A stretch of 7,397 nucleotides of DNA. Source: Chloroflexota bacterium. Lineage in GTDB: Bacteria; Chloroflexota; Dehalococcoidia; SHYM01. The translations under genes were made by a program, and so were the position numbers. The stretch spans positions 1-7,397 of the forward strand of contig JACQGV010000128.1 in assembly GCA_016199375.1 (NCBI GenBank), in the 5' to 3' direction. A model generated the notes under the pieces. The model had not been told where the DNA came from. It saw only the letters and a list, made by a program, of their open reading frames with translations, and made no database searches. Below, piece by piece: positions 1-5,984 of the stretch (positions are counted from its first letter, which is position 1; each line of letters opens with the position of its first letter).

Positions 1-497
1 GAAGAAGAGCCGATGAACCGCACCTTGCCCTCCCGCTTCAAGTCCAGCAGCGTCTGGATGGCGCCCTCCTGCTCCAGCAGATGCTGGGAGGGACTGGCAT
101 GAAACTGGACCAGGTCCAGGTAGCTCGTCTGCATGCGCTTCAGGCTCTGGTCCACACCATCCATTATGTTCTTGCGGGTGAAGATGTGAGGGGGGCGCTC
201 TCGGGGTGGGCCTGTCCAGGGGTCCAAGCGGCAGCCGCACTTGGAAGCGAGGAGGTACTCGCTGCGGCGGCGAGAGATGGACTTGCCGATGTTCTCCTCG
301 CTGTCGCCATAGTCAATGGACGTGTCGATGAAGTTGATGCCCGCATCCAACACGGCGTTTAGCACCTGCGCGGCCTGTCCTGGCGCCAGCGGCCGTCCAC
401 GAAATTGACCGGGGCCGCGCAGCTCCATCGCGCCAAAACCGAGCGCCGTCACTGTAAGGCCGGTCCGTCCTAGCTTCCGTTTCGGCAACTCCGCCAT
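1..497 (-). CDS. Aldo/keto reductase, N-terminal part (runs off left edge)
   Basis: NAD(P)H-dependent oxidoreductase of the aldo/keto reductase superfamily, expected to be a cytosolic TIM barrel; the substrate cannot be told. The first 165 residues are present, about half of a usual AKR, and the rest lies beyond base 1. The N-terminal barrel signature is clear: KLGRTGL at residues 8-14, LGFGAMELRG at 19-28, then FIDTSIDYG at 56-64. The catalytic tetrad reads as Asp58, Tyr63, Lys86 (in LLASKCG) and His133 (in DLVQFH), all in place. The ATG start is supported by a strong AGGAGG six bases upstream and by agreement with the usual N-terminus of the family. The gene begins 41 nt after the E2 stop on the same strand with no terminator-like hairpin between, so it is probably the distal gene of the dehydrogenase operon. 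The frame is open throughout; it overlaps only antisense shadow frames. Confidence 0.9.
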   Translation of the reverse strand, partial: MAELPKRKLGRTGLTVTALGFGAMELRGPGQFRGRPLAPGQAAQVLNAVLDAGINFIDTSIDYGDSEENIGKSISRRRSEYLLASKCGCRLDPWTGPPRERPPHIFTRKNIMDGVDQSLKRMQTSYLDLVQFHASPSQHLLEQEGAIQTLLDLKREGKVRFIGSS

Positions 498-503
498 CTG
501 GGG

Positions 504-509
504 CCTCCT
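504..509 (-). promoter_or_regulatory. Ribosome binding site of the aldo/keto reductase
   Basis: AGGAGG on the minus strand, six bases before the ATG at 497. It is a perfect Shine-Dalgarno match and fixes the start of the aldo/keto reductase. The stretch just upstream (about 510-530) is locally AT-rich, but no convincing -35/-10 pair is seen. Confidence 0.75.
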
Positions 510-538
510 ACGAATAAATAGCAGCTATGGCTGGCTTG

Positions 539-1801
539 CTAGATGTGGTCGCCCGGCTTGTACGCCTCCAGGCGCCGCTTCACGCTCTGGAGGAAGCGTC
601 CCACCTCGCCGCCGTCCAGGACGCGGTGGTCGAAGGTCAGGCACAGGTTTATCATCGAGCGCACGGCGATGGCGTCGTCGCCCAGGACGACGGGCCGCTT
701 GACGATGGCCTCCGTGGTCAGGTTCGCCGCCTGGGGCTGGTTCAGGATGGGCTGGGAGACGATGGAGCCGAAGGCGCCGGTGTTGTTGACGGTGAAGGTG
801 CCCCCCTCCACGTCCTGAATGGCCAGCTTCCCCGCCCGCGCCCGCGCCACCAGGTCGGCCACCGCGTGGGCCAGCCCGCCGATGCTGAGCCGGTCGGCGC
901 CGTGGATGACCGGGACCAGCAGGCCGGCGTCGGTATCCACGGCCACGCTGATGTTGAGTGCCTTCAGCACGGCGACCCCTTCGTCGATCCAGCGGGCATT
1001 CACCCGCGGGTGCTCGTGGAGGGCGCCGCAGACCGCCTTGATGGCGAAGGGCAGGTAGGTGAGGTGGATGCCCTCCTTGGCCTCGAACGCCGCGGCCACC
1101 TCCTGGCGCAGCCGCACCATGCCGGTCACATCGGCCTCCACCATCGTCCACGCCATGGGCGAGGTCTGGACGCTGCGCAGCATGTGCTGGGCGATGGCGC
1201 GGCGCAGGGGCGTCAGGGGCACCAGCTCGTGGGGAATGGTTGGTCGCGGTGCCGCGCCTGGCGTTGGCGGCGCGGGCTGAGCAGGATGCGCCGCCGGTGG
1301 CGGGGCGGCCGCGGCCGGGGCCGACTCCAGGTGCTTCAGCACGTCCTGCTTGGAGACACGCCCGCCGATGCCGGTGCCCCTGATCTGCGAGAGGTCCAGC
1401 CCGTGCTCGCGGGCCAGGCGCTGCACCACCGGCGAGACGAACTGCGGGTGCTCCCCTGCGGGCGCGGACGCCGGGGCTGGGGCTCGCCCTTCGACAGGCT
1501 CAGGGCGAACGGTGGGGCCCTCACCCCGTCCCTCTCCCACTGGGAGAGGGGGAGCCGCAGCGCCGACCTCCTCCAGTACGGCGATGGGCTTGCCCACGGG
1601 CACCACCTCGCCCTCCTTGGCGATGAGCTCCTTCACTACTCCTTCAGCCGGTGATGGCACCTCCACGTTGACCTTGTCGGTCATCACCTCCACCAGCGAC
1701 TCGTACTTCTTCACGAGCTCGCCGGGCCGCTTCAGCCACTTGAGGATGGTGCCCTCGGTGACCGTCTCGCCGACCTGGGGCATCGTGATGGTGGTGGACA
1801 T
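539..1801 (-). CDS. bkdB: E2 acyltransferase (dihydrolipoamide acyltransferase) of a 2-oxo acid dehydrogenase complex
   Basis: Core of the complex: it takes the acyl group from E1 on a lipoyl arm and passes it to CoA. Three domains are visible in 420 aa, a normal size. The lipoyl domain covers residues 1-77, with the lipoylated Lys43 in EVMTDKVNVE. The E1/E3-binding domain covers 121-158 (FVSPVVQRLAREHGLDLSQI, then GTGIGGRVSKQDVLKHL). The acyltransferase domain covers about 190-420, with DHRVLDGG at 391-398 giving the catalytic His392 and Asp396. Pro/Ala-rich linkers lie at 78-118 and 159-189; the first contains two repeat-derived segments described separately. The ATG at 1801 is chosen because AGGTGA lies five bases upstream and the lipoyl domain begins at once; the same frame stays open 54 codons further upstream, but that part only shadows the neighbouring gene. 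The start is 14 nt after the stop of the 115-aa gene. E1 neighbours favour a branched-chain complex, but pyruvate or acetoin type cannot be excluded; the symbol is tentative. Confidence 0.93.
   Translation of the reverse strand: MSTTITMPQVGETVTEGTILKWLKRPGELVKKYESLVEVMTDKVNVEVPSPAEGVVKELIAKEGEVVPVGKPIAVLEEVGAAAPPLPVGEGRGEGPTVRPEPVEGRAPAPASAPAGEHPQFVSPVVQRLAREHGLDLSQIRGTGIGGRVSKQDVLKHLESAPAAAAPPPAAHPAQPAPPTPGAAPRPTIPHELVPLTPLRRAIAQHMLRSVQTSPMAWTMVEADVTGMVRLRQEVAAAFEAKEGIHLTYLPFAIKAVCGALHEHPRVNARWIDEGVAVLKALNISVAVDTDAGLLVPVIHGADRLSIGGLAHAVADLVARARAGKLAIQDVEGGTFTVNNTGAFGSIVSQPILNQPQAANLTTEAIVKRPVVLGDDAIAVRSMINLCLTFDHRVLDGGEVGRFLQSVKRRLEAYKPGDHI
1487..1512. repeat. Interspersed repeat-like segment (TTCGACAGGCTCAGGGCGAA type) inside the E2 gene
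   Basis: The core TTCGACAGGCTCAGGGCGAA, flanked by CC and CGG, matches from memory a short semi-palindromic repeat met many times in various bacterial genomes, usually between genes. Its ends are inverted (TTCG/CGAA). Here it is read in frame on the minus strand and gives the linker residues TVRPEPVEGR (97-106) of E2. Only one copy is seen in this window, so the repeat status rests on recall and not on copies seen here. Confidence 0.55.
1518..1553. repeat. Hairpin repeat-like segment (CCCTCTCCC-ACT-GGGAGAGGG) inside the E2 gene
   Basis: A perfect 9-bp inverted repeat, arms 1530-1538 and 1542-1550 with an ACT loop, preceded by CCCTCACCCCGT. This is the layout of a widespread intergenic REP-like element. 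It lies five bases from the TTCGAC-type repeat, and the two together are translated in frame as the linker at about residues 83-108 of E2 (PLPVGEGRGEG is the hairpin part). It could also act as a hairpin in the mRNA. Confidence 0.55.
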
Positions 1802-1806
1802 CTCTT

Positions 1807-1812
1807 TCACCT
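1807..1812 (-). promoter_or_regulatory. Ribosome binding site deciding the E2 start
   Basis: AGGTGA, five bases upstream of the ATG at 1801 and lying within the 14-nt gap after the preceding gene's TAG. It selects this ATG over in-frame starts further upstream and implies that E2 translation follows closely on the 115-aa gene. Confidence 0.6.
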
Positions 1813-1815
1813 GCC

Positions 1816-2163
1816 CTACGACATGACGCCAAGCTCTGTAAGGGCACGTCCTACGCCGCCAACATCTGGCATACTCCAGTACGCTCGCTGCCCTCCGCGG
1901 ACTGACTCTCCCACCTTTTGGAGGATTCCGTATCGCTCCAACAGTGTCAGTCCAGGAAACCACTTCAGACCACCACTCTCTTCAAGCCTGTTCACAACCC
2001 AATGTCCAGCAAAAGCGTGTCCCGGCCCGACCCGCAGGGCCTCTTCATAGCACCCACGGACAACGACGAGCCAATCTACCTGTGAGAACCACGGATCGGC
2101 ATCACGCCTGCTTTGACTATACCGGTGTTCTTTGGACAGTTTCATCACGCCAGCATAACTCAT
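1816..2163 (-). CDS. Hypothetical protein, 115 aa, inside the dehydrogenase operon
   Basis: I do not recognise a named family. The protein has a basic N-terminus (residues 1-20), a central aromatic and hydrophobic part (WFSQVDWLVVVRGCYEEAL, 25-43; HWVVNRLEES, 54-63), and a C-terminal part GLKWFPGLTLLERYGILQKV (65-84) then RGGQRAYWSMPD (89-100) and GVGRALTEL (103-111). The last section has the feel of a helix followed by a beta-hairpin, as in winged-helix proteins, and I recall similar small uncharacterised proteins from Chloroflexota; both points are weak inference. There is no signal peptide or membrane segment. The ATG at 2163 lies 11 nt after the E1 beta stop, with GAGG eight bases upstream; the stop is 14 nt before E2. 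G+C is about 56% by hand count (195/348), against about 70% in a sampled E1 beta segment, which suggests a different origin. The frame is intact and has plausible start and ribosome site. Confidence 0.72.
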   Translation of the reverse strand: MSYAGVMKLSKEHRYSQSRRDADPWFSQVDWLVVVRGCYEEALRVGPGHAFAGHWVVNRLEESGGLKWFPGLTLLERYGILQKVGESVRGGQRAYWSMPDVGGVGRALTELGVMS

Positions 2164-2174
2164 CTTCCTGACCT

Positions 2175-3158
2175 CTAGTACGCCGCCAGCTTGCGCAGGG
2201 CGGCGGCGATCTTCTCCGGGCTCAGCATGTAGGCGTCCTCCAGGGTCTTGGCGTAGCCCATGGCCGGCACGTCGGGCCCCGCCAGGCGCATCACCGGGGC
2301 GTCGAGCCACTCGAAGGCGTCCTGGGCGATGATGGCCGCCACCTCGCCGCCCAGGCCGCCCGTCAGGTTGTCCTCGTGGGCGATGAGGACCTTGCCCGTC
2401 TTCTTGGCCGTCGCCAGGACCGCCTCCCGGTCGAGGGGCAGCAGGGTGCGCAGGTCCAGGACCTCCACAGAGACACCCTCGCGCGCCAGCTCCTCGGCTG
2501 CCTGGAGGCCGTAGTGGACCGTGAGGCCGTAGGTGATGAGGGAGAGGTCGGTGCCCTGGCGCTTGACCTCCGCCTTGCCGATGGGCAGGACATACTCGCC
2601 CTCGGGCACCTCGCCCCTGATCAGCCGGTAGGCGCGCTTGTGCTCCAGAAAGAGGACGGGGTCGGGGTCGCGGATGGCGGCCTTCAGCAGCCCCTTGGTG
2701 TCGTAGGGGGTGGAGGGGGCCACCACCTTCAGCCCCGGTATGTGGGCGAAGAGGGCCTCGATGCTCTGGGAGTGGTAGAGGGCGCCGTGCACGCCGCCCC
2801 CGTAGGGCGTGCGCACGGTCAGGGGGCGGCCGAAGGCGCCGTTGGAGCGGTAGCGCAGCTTGGCCGCCTCGCTGATCAGCTGGTTCACCGCGGGCAGGAT
2901 GAAATCGGCGAACTGGATCTCGGCCACGGGTCGAAAGCCGTTGACGGCGGCGCCGATGGCCACCCCGACGATGCTGGACTCGGCCAGGGGCGCGTCTATG
3001 ACCCGCTCCGGCCCGAACTTGGCCAGCAGCCCCTCCGTGGCCCGGAAGACGCCGCCGCGCTCCCCCACGTCCTCGCCCATGAGGATGACCGTAGGGTCGC
3101 GCTCCATCTCCTCCAGGAGGGCGTCGCGTACTGCCTCCACCACGTTCTTCTGCGGCAC
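2175..3158 (-). CDS. bkdA2: E1 beta subunit of a thiamine diphosphate-dependent 2-oxo acid dehydrogenase
   Basis: Pairs with E1 alpha to decarboxylate a 2-oxo acid on thiamine diphosphate and acylate the lipoyl arm of E2. At 327 aa it has the normal length. The pyrimidine-binding domain fills about residues 1-180: MGEDVGERGGVFRAT at 27-41, and the cofactor-activating Glu60 in PLAESSIVG. It continues with FADFILPAVNQL at 83-94, KLRYRSNG at 100-107, and YHSQS at 128-132 with the conserved His129. The transketolase C-terminal domain follows, with VEVLDLRTLLPLD, IAHEDNLTGGLG and the family's closing LAGPDVPAMGYAK. The start is GTG, supported by GAGGAG seven bases upstream and by the usual start of homologues. 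It lies 40 nt after E1 alpha and is followed within 11 nt by the 115-aa gene. The bkd symbol is tentative; pyruvate-type complexes have very similar E1 beta chains. Confidence 0.94.
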   Translation of the reverse strand: MPQKNVVEAVRDALLEEMERDPTVILMGEDVGERGGVFRATEGLLAKFGPERVIDAPLAESSIVGVAIGAAVNGFRPVAEIQFADFILPAVNQLISEAAKLRYRSNGAFGRPLTVRTPYGGGVHGALYHSQSIEALFAHIPGLKVVAPSTPYDTKGLLKAAIRDPDPVLFLEHKRAYRLIRGEVPEGEYVLPIGKAEVKRQGTDLSLITYGLTVHYGLQAAEELAREGVSVEVLDLRTLLPLDREAVLATAKKTGKVLIAHEDNLTGGLGGEVAAIIAQDAFEWLDAPVMRLAGPDVPAMGYAKTLEDAYMLSPEKIAAALRKLAAY

Positions 3159-3166
3159 GACTTGTC

Positions 3167-3172
3167 TCCTCT
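3167..3172 (-). promoter_or_regulatory. Ribosome binding site deciding the GTG start of E1 beta
   Basis: GAGGAG on the minus strand, seven bases before the GTG at 3158, in the 40-nt gap after E1 alpha. No ATG lies at a suitable place, so this site supports the GTG start. Confidence 0.65.
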
Positions 3173-3198
3173 TCTGGATGCGGCGTCAGACGTATGGG

Positions 3199-4221
3199 CT
3201 AGCCCTCCGCGTAGACACGCTCCAGCAGGGTCTCGGGCGCGGGGGGCGCGGCCCTCTCAGCGTAGTCGGTGGCGTCGTCCACCTCGGCGGCCACCGCGGC
3301 CTCCAGCTCCTGCGCCTTGGCATCGTCCAGTATGCCCGCCTGGCGCAGGTAGCGGCCGCAGGCCGCCAGGGGCTCGTGGTGCCTGGTCTCGGTCGCGAGC
3401 TCCTTCTTGGGCCGGTAGGTGAACTGGTTGTCATCGCTGGAGTGGGAGGTCAGCCTGACCGTCAGCACCTCCAGCAACGTGGGGCCTTCGCCCTGGCGCG
3501 CGCGGGCCACCGCGCGCTGCATCGCTTCGTAGACCCCGAGCAGATCGCTGCCATCAACAGTTTCGCCTGGCATGCCGTAGGCCCGGGCCCGCTTCGATAC
3601 CCGTTTGACGGCCATCTCCTCGCGCAGCGGCGTGGAGATGGCCCAGCCGTTGTTCTCGCAGACGAAGACCACCGGCAAGGAGTGGACGGCGGCGAAGTTG
3701 AGGCCCTCGTGGAAGTCCCCCTGGCTGGTGGAGCCCTCGCCGAGGCACGTTACCGCCACCGCGTCCTCGCGCCGGAGCTTGGAGGCCAGCGCCACCCCAA
3801 CGGCGTGGGGAATCTGGGTGGCGACGGGGCTCGACCCCGACACGATCCGCAGGCGCGGCGAGCCGTAGTGCGACGGCATCTGGCGGCCGCCGGAGCTGGG
3901 GTCCTCGGCGCGGGCGAAGGCGCCCAGCATGGCCTCGCGAGCGGTCATGCCCAGGGCCAGCACCAGGGCCAGGTCGCGGTAGTAGGGAAGCACCCAGTCC
4001 ACGCCGGGCCGCAGGGCCTTGGCGATGCCCACCTGGGCGCCCTCGTGGCCCTGGCAGGAGATGACGAAGGCGATCTTGCCCTGGCGGTTCAGGAGCCACA
4101 TGCGCTCGTCCAGCCGCCGCGCCAGGAGCATGGTGCGGTACATCTGCAACAGCTCCGGCTTGCTCAGCTGTCCAGGCTTGAGCTCGGGGGCCTCGGCCCG
4201 CCTCTGGCGCTGGGTGCTCAT
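3199..4221 (-). CDS. bkdA1: E1 alpha subunit of a thiamine diphosphate-dependent 2-oxo acid dehydrogenase
   Basis: Binds the diphosphate end of thiamine diphosphate and forms the E1 alpha2-beta2 enzyme with the next gene. At 340 aa it has the usual bacterial length. Visible landmarks are RRLDERMWLLNRQGKI at 35-50, SCQGHEGAQVG at 55-65 and PYYRDLALVLALGM at 79-92, followed by GRQMPSHYG at 112-120. The cofactor motif runs from GEGSTSQGDFHEG (161-173) to ENNGWAIST (189-197). The loop LTSHSSDDNQFTYR at 257-270 resembles the HSTSDD loop of branched-chain E1 alpha, and GEG in place of GDG is also common there; this is the main reason to prefer a branched-chain complex. The ATG at 4221 is chosen because GGGAGG lies five bases before it; a GTG two codons upstream has no such site. 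It is the first gene of the minus-strand operon, facing the GNAT gene at 4360. Confidence 0.94.
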   Translation of the reverse strand: MSTQRQRRAEAPELKPGQLSKPELLQMYRTMLLARRLDERMWLLNRQGKIAFVISCQGHEGAQVGIAKALRPGVDWVLPYYRDLALVLALGMTAREAMLGAFARAEDPSSGGRQMPSHYGSPRLRIVSGSSPVATQIPHAVGVALASKLRREDAVAVTCLGEGSTSQGDFHEGLNFAAVHSLPVVFVCENNGWAISTPLREEMAVKRVSKRARAYGMPGETVDGSDLLGVYEAMQRAVARARQGEGPTLLEVLTVRLTSHSSDDNQFTYRPKKELATETRHHEPLAACGRYLRQAGILDDAKAQELEAAVAAEVDDATDYAERAAPPAPETLLERVYAEG

Positions 4222-4224
4222 CCT

Positions 4225-4238
4225 CACCTCCCGAGGTG
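4225..4238 (-). promoter_or_regulatory. Ribosome binding site of E1 alpha, lying in a small inverted repeat
   Basis: On the minus strand CACCTC-GG-GAGGTG forms a 6-bp inverted repeat whose right arm contains the Shine-Dalgarno GGGAGG (4227-4232), five bases before the ATG. In RNA it could pair as a 5-bp stem with a CGGG loop and mask the site. Whether this matters in the cell cannot be told. Confidence 0.4.
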
Positions 4239-4277
4239 GTCACTCCCGGGTCGGGGGCGCCGACGCTGCGCTATCTC

Positions 4278-4306
4278 AGGCTAGCCCGACAGAGAGGGAC
4301 AGTCAA
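4278..4306 (-). promoter_or_regulatory. Candidate sigma-70 type promoter of the dehydrogenase operon
   Basis: TTGACT (4306-4301, 5 of 6 matches to the -35 consensus), a spacer of exactly 17 nt, then TAGCCT (4283-4278), which keeps the three most conserved -10 positions. It would give an untranslated leader of about 50 nt before the E1 alpha ATG. It is the best -35/-10 pair I can see on this strand of the divergent region. Confidence 0.5.
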
Positions 4307-4334
4307 GCTTGCGCTCAGATGATGACGCTCGGCG

Positions 4335-4340
4335 TAGAAT
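4335..4340 (+). promoter_or_regulatory. Candidate -10 element for the GNAT/NUDIX gene series
   Basis: TAGAAT, 5 of 6 matches to TATAAT, 19 nt before the chosen ATG at 4360. The nearest -35-like hexamer, TTGCGC at 4309-4314, is 20 nt away, which is too long for a good promoter, so this is a weak call. If used, the leader would be very short. Confidence 0.3.
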
Positions 4341-4359
4341 GTGGTGGGCAGGGTACGCC

Positions 4360-4791
4360 ATGACGAGCGTTAGACCGGCTGATGGAGGCGACCTGGAGTC
4401 GGTCTGTGCCCTCGACCGGCTGGTCGCGGGCGACGCCCGCCGGCGGTCACTCGCTGCCGCAATCAGCGCCGGGAGGTGCCTGGCTGCTACAGCTGGTAGC
4501 CGGCTGGTTGGGTACGCCATCTGGGACTGTTCGTTCTACGACCAGGGGTTCATAAAGCTCCTGGTGGTGCACCCCCAGCACCGCCGACGAGGCGTGGCGA
4601 CGGCGCTCATACGCCACATCGAGTCTGTCTGTCCAACAGAGAAGCTCTTCACCTCCACCAACGAGTCCAACGTGGCCATGCAGAGGGTATGCCAGGGGTT
4701 GGGCTTCATGAGGACGGGCTACATCGAGAACTTGGATGAGGGCGACCCGGAGCTGGTCTATTTCAAGCGGCTGCGGAGCCGCGGGCGATAG
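4360..4791 (+). CDS. GNAT family N-acetyltransferase, 143 aa
   Basis: A single-domain acetyl-CoA-dependent acyltransferase; the acceptor is unknown. It opens with the usual SVRPADGGDLESV (3-15) and has the central strand WDCSFYDQGFIKLLVVHP (55-72). The acetyl-CoA pyrophosphate loop QHRRRGVATAL lies at 73-83, and the late motif NESNVAMQRVCQGLGFMRTG at 101-120 is typical of the fold's C-terminal half. The length is normal for a small GNAT. The start is uncertain: ATG at 4360 begins right at the first strand and is preferred, while an in-frame ATG at 4339 and a TTG at 4309 would add 7 or 17 residues unlike the family. No strong ribosome site precedes either ATG. The gene diverges from E1 alpha and is the first of four closely spaced genes on the plus strand, the next starting 10 nt after its stop. 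Confidence 0.85.
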   Translation: MTSVRPADGGDLESVCALDRLVAGDARRRSLAAAISAGRCLAATAGSRLVGYAIWDCSFYDQGFIKLLVVHPQHRRRGVATALIRHIESVCPTEKLFTSTNESNVAMQRVCQGLGFMRTGYIENLDEGDPELVYFKRLRSRGR

Positions 4792-4801
4792 GAAAGAGGG
4801 C

Positions 4802-5422
4802 ATGCCTGTGGGGACGTCGGTGCCGCCGCCAGCGCTGGAGTTTCATCCCCTCACGCCCGAGCGCTGGCGCGACCTGGAGACGCTGTTCGGGGAGAGGGGC
4901 GCGTCTGGCGGCTGCTGGTGCATGTGGTTTCGAACGAAGCGCTCAGAGTGGCAGAGGCAGAAGGGCGAGGGCAACCGGAGGGCCTTCAAGGGGATCGTGG
5001 ACTCCGGCCAGGCGCCCGGGCTACTGGCCTATGCCGACGGCCAGCCCGTGGGCTGGTGCGCGGTGGCCCCCCGCGAGAGCTACTCGGCGCTGGAGCGCTC
5101 CCGCATCCTGAGGCGAGTTGACGCCGCTCCCGTCTGGTCGGTGGTCTGCTTCTTCGTGGCCAAGCCCTGGCGGCGCCAGGGGGTGACATCGGCGCTGCTG
5201 CGGGCGGCCGTGGACTACTGCAGGGGCCGGGGCGCTCGCGTAATCGAAGGCTACCCCGTGGAGCCTGGGCCCGGGGGCATGCCCGACGCCTTTGCCTACA
5301 CTGGCCTGGCCGCCTCCTTCCGCAAGGCCGGGTTCGTGGAGGTGCTGCGAAGGTCGGAGCGGCGGCCCATCATGCGGTACGTGGTCGCCGAGGCCAGGGC
5401 CGCAGCGGGCAAACGGCGGTGA
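4802..5422 (+). CDS. GNAT family N-acetyltransferase of the CWCMW type, 206 aa
   Basis: A GNAT acetyltransferase of a recognisable but poorly characterised subfamily. Its marks are the cysteine-tryptophan run GGCWCMWFR at 36-44, then [10 protein letters not shown] (54-63), [20 protein letters not shown] (73-92), and the acetyl-CoA loop [20 protein letters not shown] (114-133). The subfamily's closing section follows: EGYPVEP (149-155), PDAFAYTG (161-168) and [13 protein letters not shown] (173-185). The substrate is unknown. The N-terminus (about 12 residues) is variable. The ATG at 4802 is 10 nt after the previous stop, with AGGA eight bases upstream; an earlier in-frame start would only shadow the preceding gene. 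Its TGA overlaps the GTG start of the NUDIX gene (GTGA), which implies translational coupling and shared use. Confidence 0.88.
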   Translation: MPVGTSVPPPALEFHPLTPERWRDLETLFGERGASGGCWCMWFRTKRSEWQRQKGEGNRRAFKGIVDSGQAPGLLAYADGQPVGWCAVAPRESYSALERSRILRRVDAAPVWSVVCFFVAKPWRRQGVTSALLRAAVDYCRGRGARVIEGYPVEPGPGGMPDAFAYTGLAASFRKAGFVEVLRRSERRPIMRYVVAEARAAAGKRR

Positions 5423-5952
5423 GCGGGTCCCGGTTCTGCCCCCAGTGCGGCGACAGGCTCCAGAGCCGGCGGCGCGACGGTCGCCGGCGGCTGGTGTGCC
5501 AGGGGTGCGATTATGTCTTTTACCGCAACCCTGCGGTGGGTGTAGCGGTGGTCCTGCGCAAAGGGCGGCGGGTGCTCCTGGGCCGCCGCGCGCGGGGCCA
5601 GCACCAGGGCGCCTGGTGCATCCCCTGCGGCTACGTGGAGTGGGGCGAGGAGGTGCGTGAGGCCGCGCGCCGGGAGCTCCGGGAGGAGACGGGCCTGGAG
5701 GTGGAGGTCGGCCCGGTGTATGCTGTCCACTCCAACTTCCACAACCCCGACTCCCTCACAGTCGGCATCTGGTTCTCCGGCTCCACTATCGGAGGCAGGC
5801 TCCAGGCCCAGGACGACCTGGATGCCCTGGCCTACTTTTCTCTGGATGCCCTGCCGGAGCCGCTGGCCTTTCCCACCGACCGCCTGGTGCTGGAGCAGCT
5901 GCGGGCGGAGGCGGCGGTGCCGCCCTCGGTGCGTCGGCGGGCGGCAGGGTGA
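5419..5952 (+). CDS. Zinc-ribbon NUDIX hydrolase, 177 aa
   Basis: A pyrophosphohydrolase that cleaves a nucleoside diphosphate linked to another group; ADP-ribose or an NAD(H)-like dinucleotide is the usual guess for zinc-ribbon members, but the substrate is not provable here. The N-terminal zinc ribbon has CPQC (Cys7, Cys10) and CQGC (Cys27, Cys30). The NUDIX fold starts at about residue 37 ([13 protein letters not shown]). The NUDIX box lies at 71-93 and fits Gx5Ex7REUxEExGU exactly, from GYVEWGE to REETGL, with Glu85, Glu89 and Glu90 as expected metal-site residues. The preceding WCIPCG has Cys70 where many NUDIX proteins have Gly. The GTG start is inferred from the 4-nt overlap with the previous gene and from the zinc ribbon beginning at once. 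It is shorter than NudC-type NADH pyrophosphatases and lacks their middle domain. Confidence 0.91.
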   Translation: MSGSRFCPQCGDRLQSRRRDGRRRLVCQGCDYVFYRNPAVGVAVVLRKGRRVLLGRRARGQHQGAWCIPCGYVEWGEEVREAARRELREETGLEVEVGPVYAVHSNFHNPDSLTVGIWFSGSTIGGRLQAQDDLDALAYFSLDALPEPLAFPTDRLVLEQLRAEAAVPPSVRRRAAG

Positions 5953-5957
5953 AGGCC

Positions 5958-5984
5958 ATGCTTGCGCTACGAGCGTTGGTCTGA
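5958..5984 (+). CDS. Possible 8-codon upstream ORF before the third GNAT gene
   Basis: An ATG with AGGGTGA five bases upstream opens a frame of eight codons (MLALRALV). Its TGA shares its last base with the ATG of the next gene (TGATG). This arrangement is typical of translational coupling, and the ribosome site is better than any placed directly before the GNAT. It may equally be chance; no attenuator-like hairpin was found. Confidence 0.25.
   Translation: MLALRALV

Noticed and set aside
164..346. 60-codon minus-strand frame inside the aldo/keto reductase
   Set aside because: It is out of frame with the aldo/keto reductase, whose catalytic residues Asp58, Tyr63, Lys86 and His133 lie in the overlapping frame; no frameshift is needed once the run of six G bases at 190-195 is counted properly.
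1530..1550. Hairpin in the E2 gene as an intrinsic terminator
   Set aside because: It lies inside an intact coding frame and has no T-run on either strand, so it is better explained as a repeat-derived stem.
527..1654. Long open frame of 375 codons on the plus strand opposite E2
   Set aside because: It is the antisense shadow of a GC-rich gene; E2 has complete domains and catalytic residues on the other strand, and this frame shows no recognisable domain.
1802..1963. 54-residue N-terminal extension of E2 starting at 1963
   Set aside because: The lipoyl domain begins at the ATG at 1801, which has a good ribosome site; the extension reads through the 115-aa gene in another frame.
2860..4284. 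Open frame of 474 codons on the plus strand opposite E1 alpha and E1 beta, with another at 2376-3422
   Set aside because: It spans two well-supported genes and their spacer on the opposite strand, is of biased composition and resembles no family; high G+C explains its length.
5657..5983. Longer version of the third GNAT starting at 5657 (304 aa)
   Set aside because: The extra 109 residues overlap the NUDIX box in another frame and are unlike any acetyltransferase; the normal GNAT start lies at 5984 or 6005.
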